A DNA stretch of 64,000 nucleotides from Botrytis cinerea B05.10 (Eukaryota; Ascomycota; Leotiomycetes; Helotiales; Sclerotiniaceae): NCBI RefSeq assembly GCF_000143535.2, contig NC_037322.1, forward strand, positions 1,488,001 to 1,552,000. Direction: 5' to 3'. The translations under genes and the position numbers were made by a program. The stretch's first letter is position 1. Each line of letters starts with the position of its first letter. Below, piece after piece: positions 1 to 10,552 of this stretch. The notes below the pieces were generated by a model. It was not told the DNA's origin. It did not search any database and worked only from the letters and a program-made list of their open reading frames with translations.

Positions 1-257
1 TTTCTGATTTCGGGTTTGGGATGGTTTTAGCCTTGAGTATATATGAGCTGGGAGTGAGATTGTTTGTTAAGTATTTAGATTTTGGGTTTGATTTTGATTT
101 TCATCTCTACTCCCATCCCAACTGACACATATATCTCCCTCGCAGCTCAGACCCTATAGCAGCAGGGAGTCGGGTGGTTGAGGAGAGTTATACTATGAAT
201 CATTGAATTCTTTATAGGTTAGATATTCGGGGAATTACAATTATCGAAGTAGATATG

Positions 258-318
258 ATTGGGTTGGGTTGGATTGGGCTGGGCTTGGATTGGGTTGGGT
301 TGGATTGGGTTGGGCTTG
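258..318 (+). repeat. GGGTTGGATT-type degenerate tandem repeat
   Basis: About six imperfect copies of a 10-bp unit made of TTGGG and GGATT blocks. It resembles telomere-like G/T DNA only superficially; no TTAGGG units are present. Confidence 0.75.
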
Positions 319-373
319 GAATTATCTCGTTTTTCTTGTGCGGGGTTTAATGCTTATCTGAGTGGATAGGTGG

Positions 374-403
374 ATAGGTAGGTAGGTAGGTAGGTAGGTA
401 GGT
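374..403 (+). repeat. (GTAG)n microsatellite
   Basis: About seven uninterrupted copies of the 4-bp unit GTAG, preceded by two imperfect GTGGATAG units. Confidence 0.9.
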
Positions 404-730
404 ATTCATTCTTGATTTTAAGTACATATTCATGTACATACTTGTAGAATAGAAATTATACGTATAGGATTGAGTTCCTTGTTGTGGAGAAATGGAGAAA
501 TGGAGGAAGTTCTTCTACGGGGGGGGGGAGGGTTTCCTCTTCCTGGTTGGAGAAGAGCCAGAGTTGTAAGGAAGTAGGACCTGAGATGTAGATTTTAGGT
601 ATTAGAATCGTGTTCGGTCTGAGGAATTAGCTGGTTGTGGAGCGGGTAGCTCGTGCTCTTTAATTGTGTGAGGACTTCTGGAAGAGCTGGGATCGTTGGA
701 TTTGTTTGGTTGTATGGGTGGATGATGAGC

Positions 731-776
731 TTTGGGTTTGGATTTGGATTTGGATTTGGATTTGGATTTGGATTTT
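731..776 (+). repeat. (GGATTT)n microsatellite
   Basis: Seven near-perfect copies of the hexamer GGATTT in G/T-rich spacer. Confidence 0.9.
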
Positions 777-2844
777 AAAGCATTTGCTCCTATTCGTGCA
801 ATTCTGAGGGTTTTGGGGGAGGGGGTTTTGGATGGTGATGGTGATGTAGTGATATAGTAATGTTATGGTTCTTTATAATGAGATGGTCTGATTAAGAAGG
901 GATTGATATGAATAAGTATCGGAGCAAGATTACATGATGAGTTTAAAGTTTTTTTTTGTATTTATTAGTTTAATAGATTGTGATCTTGGGTGATGATTTG
1001 ATTGAGAGGGAGTGGAAGTAAATGAGGAAGAGTAAAAAGAGGAGGGGGGGGGGAGGAGAGAGTAGATTGAAAAATTGGGAAGAATGGAATTTCTCCTTGT
1101 GTTGATTTGAGGTGGGTGGTGAGTGATTTTATATATGTATATGTGAAATTTGCTATAATATTAATGAAATCGTCATCGTTAATGTAAAATTTTATTAATC
1201 TAGTCTGTGCCAAAGCTCGAATATAAATAATACTATAGTAACATTTTATTAACATTATATAATCAACGTTTGTAATCGTGCGAGTGTGATCTTGAATACA
1301 ATGGTGATGAAATATATATGATTGTCTATTTGCAATTGTAGATTCCGTATTCGAGGATTGAATTGCGCTAGGGTAGGGAAAGGTAAGCTGAGGCGAGGTA
1401 AATTTCTCGTCGATATATATTTGGGATGTAATGTTGTGAATAGATAGATGGATGTGGATGTGAATAGGTTGAGAAGATGAATGAAACTTTCGATAGGTAG
1501 GTATGCGGAGTTCGGGATTTATCATAAGGGGTAGGGTTTCTTATGTGAGATGGAGACGTTAGATATATATGAGAAGATGCAATTTCAATATGGGATCGGA
1601 AGTCTGAGATTCATTGATGTGTATGAGGGAATTGTGTTCTGGATGTGTGGTTTCGATTGAGAGATTATTTAAATATGTTTGCGAGATTTATAATCGCAGA
1701 TTTCATTGTTGTCCTATTTCATTTAATAGAGGGTACTTGTCGGCTGTTCAATTATAGAAATAATTAACAAGTAGTGTTTAGAACGAGACCAGATTATAGA
1801 ATTCAAAGACTAGACGGGGTAATAGATGATGATATGGTTCTCACAACGATATCAACAGCTTGTCAAATCCTTAAATGAGCTGTAAATACATGCGAATCAT
1901 AAAAGAGGAGAGAAATGTCTAAAAGAAAAGCTTTTCTGAGCTCTTGGAAATATGCTTCGTAAGGAGATAGATTATAGTGTAAGTTATTAGCTCAAAAGTG
2001 CTGACAGTAAGTGCTGTGACAAGATTGAGATGTAGTTTTACTCTACTCTGATTCTCCCGTTCAATGCTCTAGTCGGTTATTTACACTATATCCCTTTCTT
2101 CTTTTTATATGATACAACTAGAATTGCTCAATATACCATCGAAACTCTGCCATTACAAAGTCGAAATTCAGACACAACGGATTAAAATTGTTGCGACGCG
2201 AGTGAATATGCACCCGTGAGTGGATTAGCACGCTAGCGCACGAGTGTATTGCATATAGCTCTTGTACCTCCAAATATAGAATAGATAGATGCAATACAAT
2301 ACATTAAACCATATATCTATCATGAAGATGTCATAATCACCCCCAAGGTGATACCAACAGATATGCGGGAGAGACTTTTGGATTCGGGAACGATTTCGTT
2401 AGTGGATTTTACCAATTTAGTTGATACGTATTCAAACACAATGATGTGTATCAGAGATCACCGTCAAGCTGCTGTGGAAATTATGTAGAAACTTTCTTTC
2501 TTCCACTTTTGTGTGAATAACTATGAGAGCATTTTTGCACAGTATATGTAAAAGTTCACCTAGGAGCTCGACTTGACTTTCCACACACCAGCTCGTACAT
2601 ACTCTAACCAATAAATCAATGCCTACAAATGATATCTCGTACAAAATAACCAAACCTGATCTGTCCCGGGTTATCAATACCAGCCCATGAAATGTTTATA
2701 CATAAGAAGAAAAAACTACACACTTCATCCACCTAGGAAAGATGCTGATTTACCATTTCGGTCATGTTTCCAAATTATTTGTATATTGTTGACCATCTCT
2801 GCCATTAATTGTCCAAAATTAAACAGATAATACTGCTTTACACA

Positions 2845-3811
2845 TTATAACTCAGCCCGCTTAACGTTATCGGGCAATTCTGCTGGCTTGACATTTCCTG
2901 GCGAGAATTCATCCATTGTTCTGTCACGTGCTGGCGAGGGGATTGAATACGAAGTTGCGTATGAATTTAATTCGGCACTAGTTACTGGCATTGGGTTTGC
3001 AGATGGAGCGTAGTATTCGTGTGGCATCGACATCGGCACCGAGTGGGATGGTGAGTTGTAAGACATTGTTGAATTTGATGCTGATGGAGAGCCCGGGGAT
3101 TTTTCTAGTAGTCCGAGCGATGAATCTTTCTTCGCTCGACGATATTTTCGTAACCCCCAAAATGAAGCGGCAATGAATATTATTAGAAGGATTCCGATTC
3201 CAATCACTAGGCCGATAGTAAGGGCGCTGCTAGGTCCAGTTGGTGAGGCAGTTTGTTGGGTGGGTTCTTGGGAGGTGGCTGTTGTTATTGGGATGTTTGA
3301 GGTTGCTGAGGTTACTGAGGTTGTTAAAAATGCTGAACTTGATGAGGTCGATGATGGGGTGGGGGATGATGTTGAAGAGGTGCTCGAAGAGACCGGCGAC
3401 ATGATATGGAATCCCCTTGACCACCCCTCAAATTTTGTGCTTGATGAATTGAGGCTTGTGTTATCTGAACTATGCTCCCATGCCAGCTGATGTGTTCCGG
3501 CGTTGGAAACATTGAAATCGATATCATCGACCGTGGGTGTCCATAGAACAGAATTATTGTAGACATCCTGATTGCCTTGCAGTATGTTAGTAAGTACATT
3601 GCAACATGAATCAGAATAACTCACCAGCAAGAAGAAAAGGTGCATAATCTTCAACTACTGTATTGTCTTGTGAATCGGCGCGCAAAAGCCATAGATTTAG
3701 AGGGAAATCTCCATATTTGGCGATATTGAACGTGTGAGGAGCCCACGTAAGGTTCACCAAAGAAGTTGCAGTGACATTGACTGGCGCCTCAAAAGTCCAT
3801 CTTTGAGCCAT
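2845..3811 (-). CDS. Ser/Thr-rich single-pass membrane glycoprotein
   Basis: Two exons (3811-3625 and 3575-2845) joined by a 49-bp intron (GTGAGT donor, ACTAAC branch site, AAG acceptor) give 305 residues. The N-terminal ~95 residues form a beta-rich ectodomain with several N-glycosylation sequons. A Ser/Thr/Pro linker follows (roughly 100-145), then a membrane segment (TIGLVIGIGILLIIFIAASF, about 155-174), a basic stop-transfer KYRRAKK and a disordered cytosolic tail. This is the layout of common ascomycete wall-sensor-like proteins of unknown function. No signal peptide follows the Met at 3811. A possible upstream exon ending at 3874 with a 44-bp intron would add a hydrophobic leader in frame and move the start to 3960. 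The gene is divergent from the glycosyltransferase gene at 4764. Confidence 0.8.
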
Positions 3812-3960
3812 GTTCTTAAAAGAAGAGGGCTGTTCGATGTATCACTATGATACTATCCTAACAGTACTTTTACGACAATTACAAGAATTGAAGAGAACAA
3901 AGTTCCTAAAACATCTCCGATCCATTGAAGGACTTTGGAGTGTAAGGAATTTCGGATCAT

Positions 3961-4763
3961 GCCAAGATCATCGCAAAGGATTCTATTTCGGTACGGTATC
4001 ATGGCTGCAATGATTTGAAGCGCGATCCTCATATGCACCGCAGAATACAATTGGCCACTCTGAGCAAGACCACGTACGTCACATGACTAACCCCATGTTG
4101 CAGCCGCTGCGTCCCTCTATCTTCGTGGCCAGATTCGGACGCAAGATGTAGGATTCATTTTAATCCTGACGCGATTTCCAAGGGATTATCTGGAGATTTT
4201 CCTTTCATTTAAAACTTCGCAAATTTGGGCCGGGTTCGTCAGAATCGGCAATTCTCATGGAATCTAGAGATTTAGCACACTGGACTTGGAAAAACACTGG
4301 GCATATAGGAACATTAAACGGCCAGCGCTAACCGAGCCGATAACGTGATAGCATACTATGGTAATTTCCATTCCCTAATGTGATACCAGCCCAGCTTACC
4401 GGAATCACGTCTTTCTTCTTGAATTTGTCGTTTCACGTACTTCGTGATCTAAACGAAACAAATGTGGTGTGATTAGCGTCTTGGTTGCCCCAGTTAACCG
4501 CCCAAGGACCAAAAAGGTTAATGCCTCCTCCAAATCGTTGTTCTATTTTAACTCTTGGGTAATGGCTCCACAATGATTATTCTCCGAAGATTAGGAAATT
4601 TCATGCTGAATCAGGGGATGAGGCCATTTCATTCAGCCAGTCTTTTCTCGACCTCCCTGTCTTTTAACAACTTGCGTACTCTCTTTCCAATGTAACCTTT
4701 TGATCATTGTCATCTCTTGTACCCCTCATAGTAGATATCGGTATATGAAATATTAGAACAGAG
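3961..4763. promoter_or_regulatory. Divergent intergenic promoter region
   Basis: About 0.8 kb separates the divergent membrane-glycoprotein and GT25 genes. I found no coding frame here. The 80 bases before 4764 are pyrimidine-rich, as usual for a fungal 5' UTR. No specific binding site is claimed. Confidence 0.4.
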
Positions 4764-6120
4764 ATGATCCCCCGAAGCTCCCGCCCTTATCTTCTCGGCG
4801 CATGCGTTGCCCTCGTTTTCATCATTCTATTCTCTCTTCAAACTCGTCAAGAATCACCAAAATCCTCAACATGGTTAGACTACTCAGATAAGTCATCAAT
4901 GTTGTCAGATAGCCGCAACTACGTCTCCGCAACTTCCGATAGGAACCTTATACCGGCCGACACCATTTCAGAAATAGGCCGAGCCAGTAATGCAACCCTT
5001 GGTGTACATAATTCTCCTCCAATTCTTATTGGGCAGATATAGCTTGCTAACACAACAACTGAATAGTTCGAGAAAGTGGTGGTCATAGGGCTGAGAGAAC
5101 GTTCAGACAAATGGGATGCGATGGTATTATCTGCCTCTCTGACCGGGTTTGAAGTAGAGTTTGCAGATGGAATTAAAGGCGATGAGGTAGTTGATAAGGC
5201 CAAGCCGCCGCCGGTATGTGACATATTAACACTGCTCGATGGTTACTGTAAATAGGGACAACGGGGGTAGAACTAAGGTTAACGCTTTGACCTAGGGACA
5301 TTTTTCAAATGGAGGGGCGATGGGTCCTTGGCGGGGTCACATGAATGTGATACGAAGGTGTGTATATACTATTTACTATCAGCTTACTTTCTTGACCATA
5401 CGAATACTTTGATACTAATTCTCATTGCTATCATATAGTATCATAGAGAGGAAACTCGCCTCGGCACTCATTATGGAAGACGATGTCGACTGGGATATCC
5501 GGCTCCGAACCCAACTCCCCGAGTTCGCCAAGGGAATCCGCACTCTATCACGCATGCCACATTCTCAACGTCAACATTCCCCCTACGGCGATGACTGGGA
5601 TATATTGTGGCCAGGTCACTGTGGTGATGAACTTCCCTCTGTTTTCCACAAAGGGGAAAAAGATGAGCTCTACAGAATTGACAATGACGGAACTGTTGTC
5701 CCCAAATCTTCTCAATCAGGGCTTAAGACCCTCGCAAATTATCCCGCAAACACGCGTATAGTTCATAAAGCTGGCGCTCCTAAGTGCACATTGGGATATG
5801 CAGTTTCATACCGCGGAGCTCAGAAAATCCTCATGGCTCTTTCGGTAAAAGGCAGTAATGATCTTACTGGTGACAATGCACTTGCATCTCTTTGTCGTGA
5901 TGGTTACTTGGATATGAAATGTTTTTCAGTAGAACCTCAATTGTTCCAACATCACAAACCGGCTGTAACGAAGAATAAAGATGGTGGTATTAATAGTGTG
6001 GGACAGAAGGAAGCCCAAGGTGCCGGGGAAAAGGAAATTAAAAATATGATCGTTTGGAGTGCAAGGTTAAATTTGGAGCATCTGATTATGGGGAAGAAGG
6101 ATTATATTATTCAAGGGTGA
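4764..6120 (+). CDS. Glycosyltransferase family 25 protein
   Basis: Four exons (4764-5003, 5067-5213, 5296-5357, 5439-6120) give 376 residues. Residues ~9-26 are a hydrophobic signal anchor (type II, Golgi-like), followed by a short stem. The catalytic domain starts at FEKVVVIGL near residue 81. It contains the RSDKWDAM segment and the acidic motif EDD at about 163-165 (LIMEDDVDW), which matches the GT25 (LPS/procollagen-type galactosyltransferase) fold. GPWRGHMNVIRS spans the third intron, which supports the splice calls. GT25 enzymes transfer a sugar, often galactose, from a nucleotide sugar. Fungal members are mostly uncharacterised, so donor and acceptor are unknown. Intron phases are 0, 0 and 2 and all junctions keep the frame. 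Confidence 0.87.
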
Positions 6121-6540
6121 GCTATCACGATCATTTTGTCATTTCTGGTATGAATATGAAGGATCGGAGCTTGAGGCGTTGGGACACAGAATCATTATGT
6201 AGAACTGGGGCGATTCGATAAGAATTCTTGTAAATTGATTGAGGGATGTGTAATGAGAAGCTTGTTCTATCAGGCGAATAAACAGCATTTACTTTTACGA
6301 TATTCCCTTCTTCATAGTATAGTATGGGTATGAATTATTGTATCAAATAATACTTTTCTATTATCATCTGAGCTTTCCCACCGCCGGATGTCCAAAAATT
6401 CAGGCGAATCAAAGAATCAAAAGCCTTAAAATATTGAATTCTCTCTAGTCATCAGAAAGTTCTTATATGTTGAAATGATCTTAGACATTGAGATTAGTTT
6501 CACCATCAAATTGACTTGAAATATGAGATCTTTAAGCTCG
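6121..6540. other. 3' flank of the GT25 gene
   Basis: AT-rich non-coding sequence with no open frame of note. It grades into the TpA-rich repeat block that begins near 6540. Confidence 0.5.
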
Positions 6541-6553
6541 ATGATATCATCTT

Positions 6554-6930
6554 AAGTAAATTACTCTCGTGCTATTAAAATTTTAACATATTACTCTCAC
6601 GCCACTAAAGTTGACCTAAATCTACTTTCGTCTTATCAACATTCTATTATACTATATTATATCTAGGATCTACATGTAGACTCTAGCTTCTAATTCTAGA
6701 TTATATTCTTCTAAATCTATATTTGAGTTTTCAATTATAGATACTATTCTTATATCACAGATCTTAGATTACAAAATTAGATATTCTAGTTTCAGATATT
6801 GTAGATTCTAGTCTAAACCTATAGATAAAAGCTACTATAAAATCTAAGTGATAAGGGAGTAAATTTAGACCGCTTTTAGTAGTTTAAGAGTGTGTAAATT
6901 TACTTCTAGGAGTATTAGAGTAATTTATTG
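6554..6930. mobile_element. Foldback (MITE-like) element, mutated
   Basis: The left arm (about 6554-6640) and right arm (about 6850-6930) are imperfect inverted copies of each other. The left arm reads AAATTACTCT near the end and CTAAATCTACTTTCGTCTTAT inside; the reverse complement of the right arm reads AAATTACTCT and CTAAATTTACTCCCTTAT. Similarity continues inward at lower quality, so much of the ~375-bp unit can fold back on itself. No transposase frame lies inside. Small size, terminal inversion and lack of coding capacity fit a non-autonomous DNA element. The high TpA content fits heavy C-to-T mutation (RIP). A target-site duplication could not be identified with certainty. Confidence 0.55.
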
Positions 6931-7049
6931 TATTATCTTTAGAATCTTAAAATCAGAATATCGAGATAAAATATATATAGTTTGAACTGTTTGAAATACT
7001 ATCTTGTTATATACAATACTAATTTTGATTATTTTTATATACTTTCTAG

Positions 7050-7625
7050 TTAATGTTAATACGAGAGATAATAGTTATATAGGTATATTATAAGTAATTA
7101 AGCTGGTAGACTCGAGTATAAGAGACGAGTTCTTATAATTACTAGATGAGAATATATACTTAGCTAAATTAGCTCAAATTTAAATGATATACTATTGGTA
7201 CTTATTTAAGATCTATCTTATAGAGTCGAATGATTATTCAGAAATATAAAATAAAAGCAAGATAATAAACTATAGTATAAGAGATAAGATCTCTTAATTA
7301 CTAAATAGAAAAACACATTCAACTATAGTAGTTTATATTCCGATGATATATTATAAGTATTCAAATCGAATCTTTTTTTAAAAGTCGAATAACTATATAA
7401 AGATTTAAAACAAAAGTAATGTAGTAGGCTAAAGTTTAAGTAATGAGATTACTAAGTTACTAGATAGAAATAGACATTTGACTATATTAGCTTATTTTCA
7501 GATGATATACTATAACTATTTAGTTATATCTCTTCTTATAAAGTCGAATGATTATCTAGAGATGTAGAAGAAAAGTAAGATAGTAGGCTAACGTATATGA
7601 CATGAGATCTCTTGAAATATATTGA
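7050..7625. repeat. 159-bp tandem repeat, ~4 diverged copies
   Basis: Two independent landmarks recur at exactly 159 bp. The segment GTCGAAT[G/A]A begins at 7225, 7384 and 7543. The segment GTATAAGAGA and its variants begin at 7116, 7275, 7434 and 7593. The copies are diverged by base changes, but constant spacing means no net insertion or deletion between copies. No open frame spans a unit. Confidence 0.75.
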
Positions 7626-8234
7626 TAAAATTGATATATACTAGATTTTAAGATGCGGATGAGAATTACCCGGAATTTCTAAGTCACGAGATCTAGGGAT
7701 ATGACCAGGTGATTAGAACCATCGAGAAGTAGCTAACTGGGAGAAACTCATCGGCGATACTAAACTCGCAAGGGGAATCGTTACGAGACAGACGCTAGAA
7801 GCAGTCTATTGGAGCTAGATAGAGGCTATTTATAGGCTTCAGGGCTTATATTAAAGCCTATGGGAAGTTCACCTGAAGGCATAAGTCTCTATATCTATAG
7901 GCTAGGTATAGTATTCATAGTCTAGAAGCCTTCTGCAATATTATAAAACCTTACAGTAATAAGCAAATTCTTACAATTAGGAATTCAAAAGACGAAAAGA
8001 AAACTGTTCATAGTCTAAAATAGTATGAATGTGTATTAAGAAATGAGCAATCAAGAAATTATTAACGTTGTCACGAGTCACAAGCAGGTAGAAATTGTAT
8101 TTTGAGGTGGGAAACAGTTTAATTCTTCCTCTTCGTGGTTTTAGGATTTGGTTTTGTAGGGCACCACCCTCTCTCCACACGGCAAACCAATCCCAAAAGA
8201 GCCTGCTGCTACATTTTCCGCCCACCGAAACTCC

Positions 8235-8663
8235 CTACTTGCGAATTCTTCTTTGACGCTTGCGGGGTCTCCTGCCTTCACCAAGCTTCGCCTGTTGACC
8301 AGCCTGTAGAAAACGTGTTAATAATCTATCAAGAGGAATAGTGTGGTGACAGCGGGAATATACGTACTCTGACAGCAGCGAGTTCTGCCTTGAGAGCAGC
8401 AATCTTAGCCTCATGCCCGACGATTGTCGCATCCTTCCCAGCCAACTCCCTGACGAGTCTTCCTTCTACCTGCTCCGCTCTTCTCTCCCAATCGTGGATT
8501 ACATCGTCTTTATCGAGGATCTTCTCATGAAGTTCATGCTGTAGTTAAAGCGTTAGTTATACTTCAAGCCAAGAGTGTTAGATTTAATTGAACTTACGAC
8601 TCTTTCAAGAAGTCGAAAGATCTCCTGCGAGAGCGAGCAAAGGGTAAGTAGGACGCGTGGCAT
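8235..8663 (-). CDS. Small coiled-coil protein (101 aa), unknown function
   Basis: Three exons (8663-8598, 8538-8368, 8303-8235) are joined by introns of 59 bp (GTAAGT...CTACAG, branch ACTAAC) and 64 bp (GTACGT...CTACAG, branch TTAAC). The product has a short hydrophobic N-terminus (MPRVLLTLCSL), then a long charged helix about 15-80 (HELHEKILDKDDV ... KIAALKAELAAVR) with heptad character, and a strongly basic tail (RRPRKRQRRIRK). The upstream sequence is CA-rich like a fungal 5' UTR. No family is recognised. The basic tail suggests nucleic-acid binding or nuclear localisation (inference). The gene sits at the edge of the repeat block and could be fast-evolving or a remnant of a larger gene. 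Confidence 0.6.
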
Positions 8664-9934
8664 TTTTGAAAGTTTTTTGGTTGATGGTATGGTAATCGTT
8701 GAGTTGGGCGGATCGAGAGGGGATCTTGAGGTTGTAAAGGCTCAGAAATATCTGCAGCGAGAACTGAATTTAAATTCAAAATTACCTGAAGACGGAAGCC
8801 TACGCGAGATTTGTCTTGTTATTATGGGCCCAAAGACCAAAAGCACGCTAGCTTCGATACCTAAACGTCCAAAGACCTCCTACTCGCCTTGCCCTGAAGA
8901 TAGATAAGGCTAGCCTCTAGCCTTGAGGTTCTTGTATAGTACCAGCAGCTTAGTTCAATTGTCTTAGGCCTGAGACCAGTACTTCTTTGCATCATTAGCA
9001 GCTTAGAATGAGATGAGGGCCGTTGGGCTTGGAGCGCGCAGGATCTACTAGTATATTGCGCCATTGCGAAGAAAGCTCGAGTATAAACGATGTATAAGGC
9101 AATCTAGAGGGATTGCAGATGCCTGCGAGCAAGGCGACGTAGTATCATAGAGTCAAGGTAAAACATTTATCAACAATTACTAAGGTTCTGACTTTTATTG
9201 AGAGTAAGGAAGTTTTCTGGAGTCTGCTATCCTCGGATCAGTTCACAAAGTAGGCGATTCTGCAGCGAGATCCCCAATTGAACAATACTATTACTCGTAA
9301 ATGAAAAGATCAATCTCGACGGAATGCGCGCATTTGAACCACTTGAATTGAAAATCAATCAAAACAAAGAGCTATTATCAAAGGATGTCGTGAATTTACT
9401 TGTCTGAAGCTCTTCATAAATGTGTTTATTTGAGAAAATTGACCCCACCAAAATATATTTCTTTCCACAGCCTCCCAGTTTCCAACTACCGCCACAAACA
9501 CCTATATACTTTTGCTGTTTCAATTATTTTCACCGGTTGAGCAGCAATAAAAGTCGTTGTGTATCTCCTCCTCTGTATATGCCCTAGTTCAGCTCTGAAG
9601 TGCCTCTCCGGACGTTTTCCTACACCGATTTTTGACCGACACTTTCGAAAAAACAACATACGACCCATCACAGTAAGTTTCATGATTACAATACTCAATT
9701 TCAATATGATATCAGTATACTTACATGCAAGGCATCAATAGCTAATTGAAGAAAAACCAGTATTGCATGCGTTTACGTCGAAGATGGTCCGAATGTCGAA
9801 TTCCCGTCGAGAAGAAAAAAAAGAACCACACACAGTACTCTACTTGACGACGAACTTTCAAGGCTAATAAGAGCATCCCGAATTATCAGCAAGATAAAAA
9901 CCGCCCTCTAAAACAATAATTTGCGATGTAGAGG
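8664..9934. other. Non-coding or unresolved spacer
   Basis: No gene I can support. The longest open frame (plus strand, ending at 8907) overlaps the first exon of the small gene on the other strand and has no recognisable feature. Confidence 0.4.
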
Positions 9935-10552
9935 ATGGAGGGTGTCCCAAAGTTACAGCAATCCGAAGAAGAACGCTCTTCTTAAAGGAATCATCAACGA
10001 AACTATGAGAGATGAAATAAAAGGTTGATGTGAGTTTATAAGAAAAAGTCAAGCCGATGCTCTATTATTGGAGGTTTGAAGAACCCAGGATAATCACTTG
10101 AACTGCCCCAGAACAGTGCTCTTCCTATATGCACAAATACCAACGAGAAATGATCCGGACAAGTCGAACTTAACATACTTGCGATACTTGCGATACTTGT
10201 TGGTCGCTGTCCTACCACCATAGCTTCCACTAGGGGCATGAAGTGAAAACGCTCGACTAAAGCGACGAAGAGACATGGGAAAGTTCGTTGCATATTACCT
10301 CAACGTAACTTATAAGACCCGACCGAGGGCCCGAAGTCTATCGACCTCTTGCTCAAAAAGAGACGCATTAACTATGTAACTTTTCACAGATAGTACAGCA
10401 ATAAAAGACCAGGTAGGTTTCTCGTACTATAGGTTATGCCATCAAAATGCTAATGTACGTCGCTTTTTGCAGCGCCTCCCACCCCTTCAGAAGCTCTAAT
10501 CCAGGAACAAAATTACCTCAGCTCGACGTTCCCTAGGCTCCTAGATGAATAA
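9935..10552 (+). pseudogene. Probable decayed gene of unknown function
   Basis: One plus-strand frame reads as protein-like sequence from ATG 9935 (MEGVPKLQQSEEERSS) to about 10412 but is broken by several in-frame stops. A canonical 60-bp intron (GTAGGT at 10413, GCTAAT branch, GCAG at 10472) joins it in phase to a last exon (APPTPSEALIQEQNY...) that stops at 10550-10552. The frame has basic patches (KRSTKATKRHGK; LLKKRRI). Intact splice signals with broken codons point to a relic, not an active gene. I recognise no family. The call rests on frame appearance and one intron, so it could be chance. Confidence 0.3.

Larger units (their letters stand above)
1..2844. other. Gene-poor low-complexity spacer
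   Basis: I see no convincing gene here. The first 1.1 kb of the plus strand is strongly G/T-rich with few cytosines and contains several short tandem arrays (listed separately) and runs of 8-9 guanines near 520 and 1044. The open frames on the minus strand are compositional: they are His/Ile/Ser/Thr-rich translations of this skewed DNA. From about 1.6 kb onward the sequence is ordinary AT-rich spacer downstream of the gene ending at 2845. Confidence 0.6.
6540..7975. repeat. TpA-rich repeat block (RIP-like)
   Basis: A 1.4-kb stretch of very low GC content, rich in TA dinucleotides and stop codons in all frames, with no gene. It holds the foldback element and the 159-bp tandem array. The segment 7640-7975 is less AT-rich and may be the unmutated edge of a transposon remnant. 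It contains an inverted pair around 7826-7861 (ATAGGCTT ... AAGCCTAT). In filamentous ascomycetes such blocks are usually dead transposons hit by RIP. Confidence 0.65.

Noticed and set aside
965..1525. 186-aa minus-strand ORF
   Set aside because: Composition is dominated by Ile, His, Ser and Thr from C/A-biased complement DNA; no domain, no splice signals.
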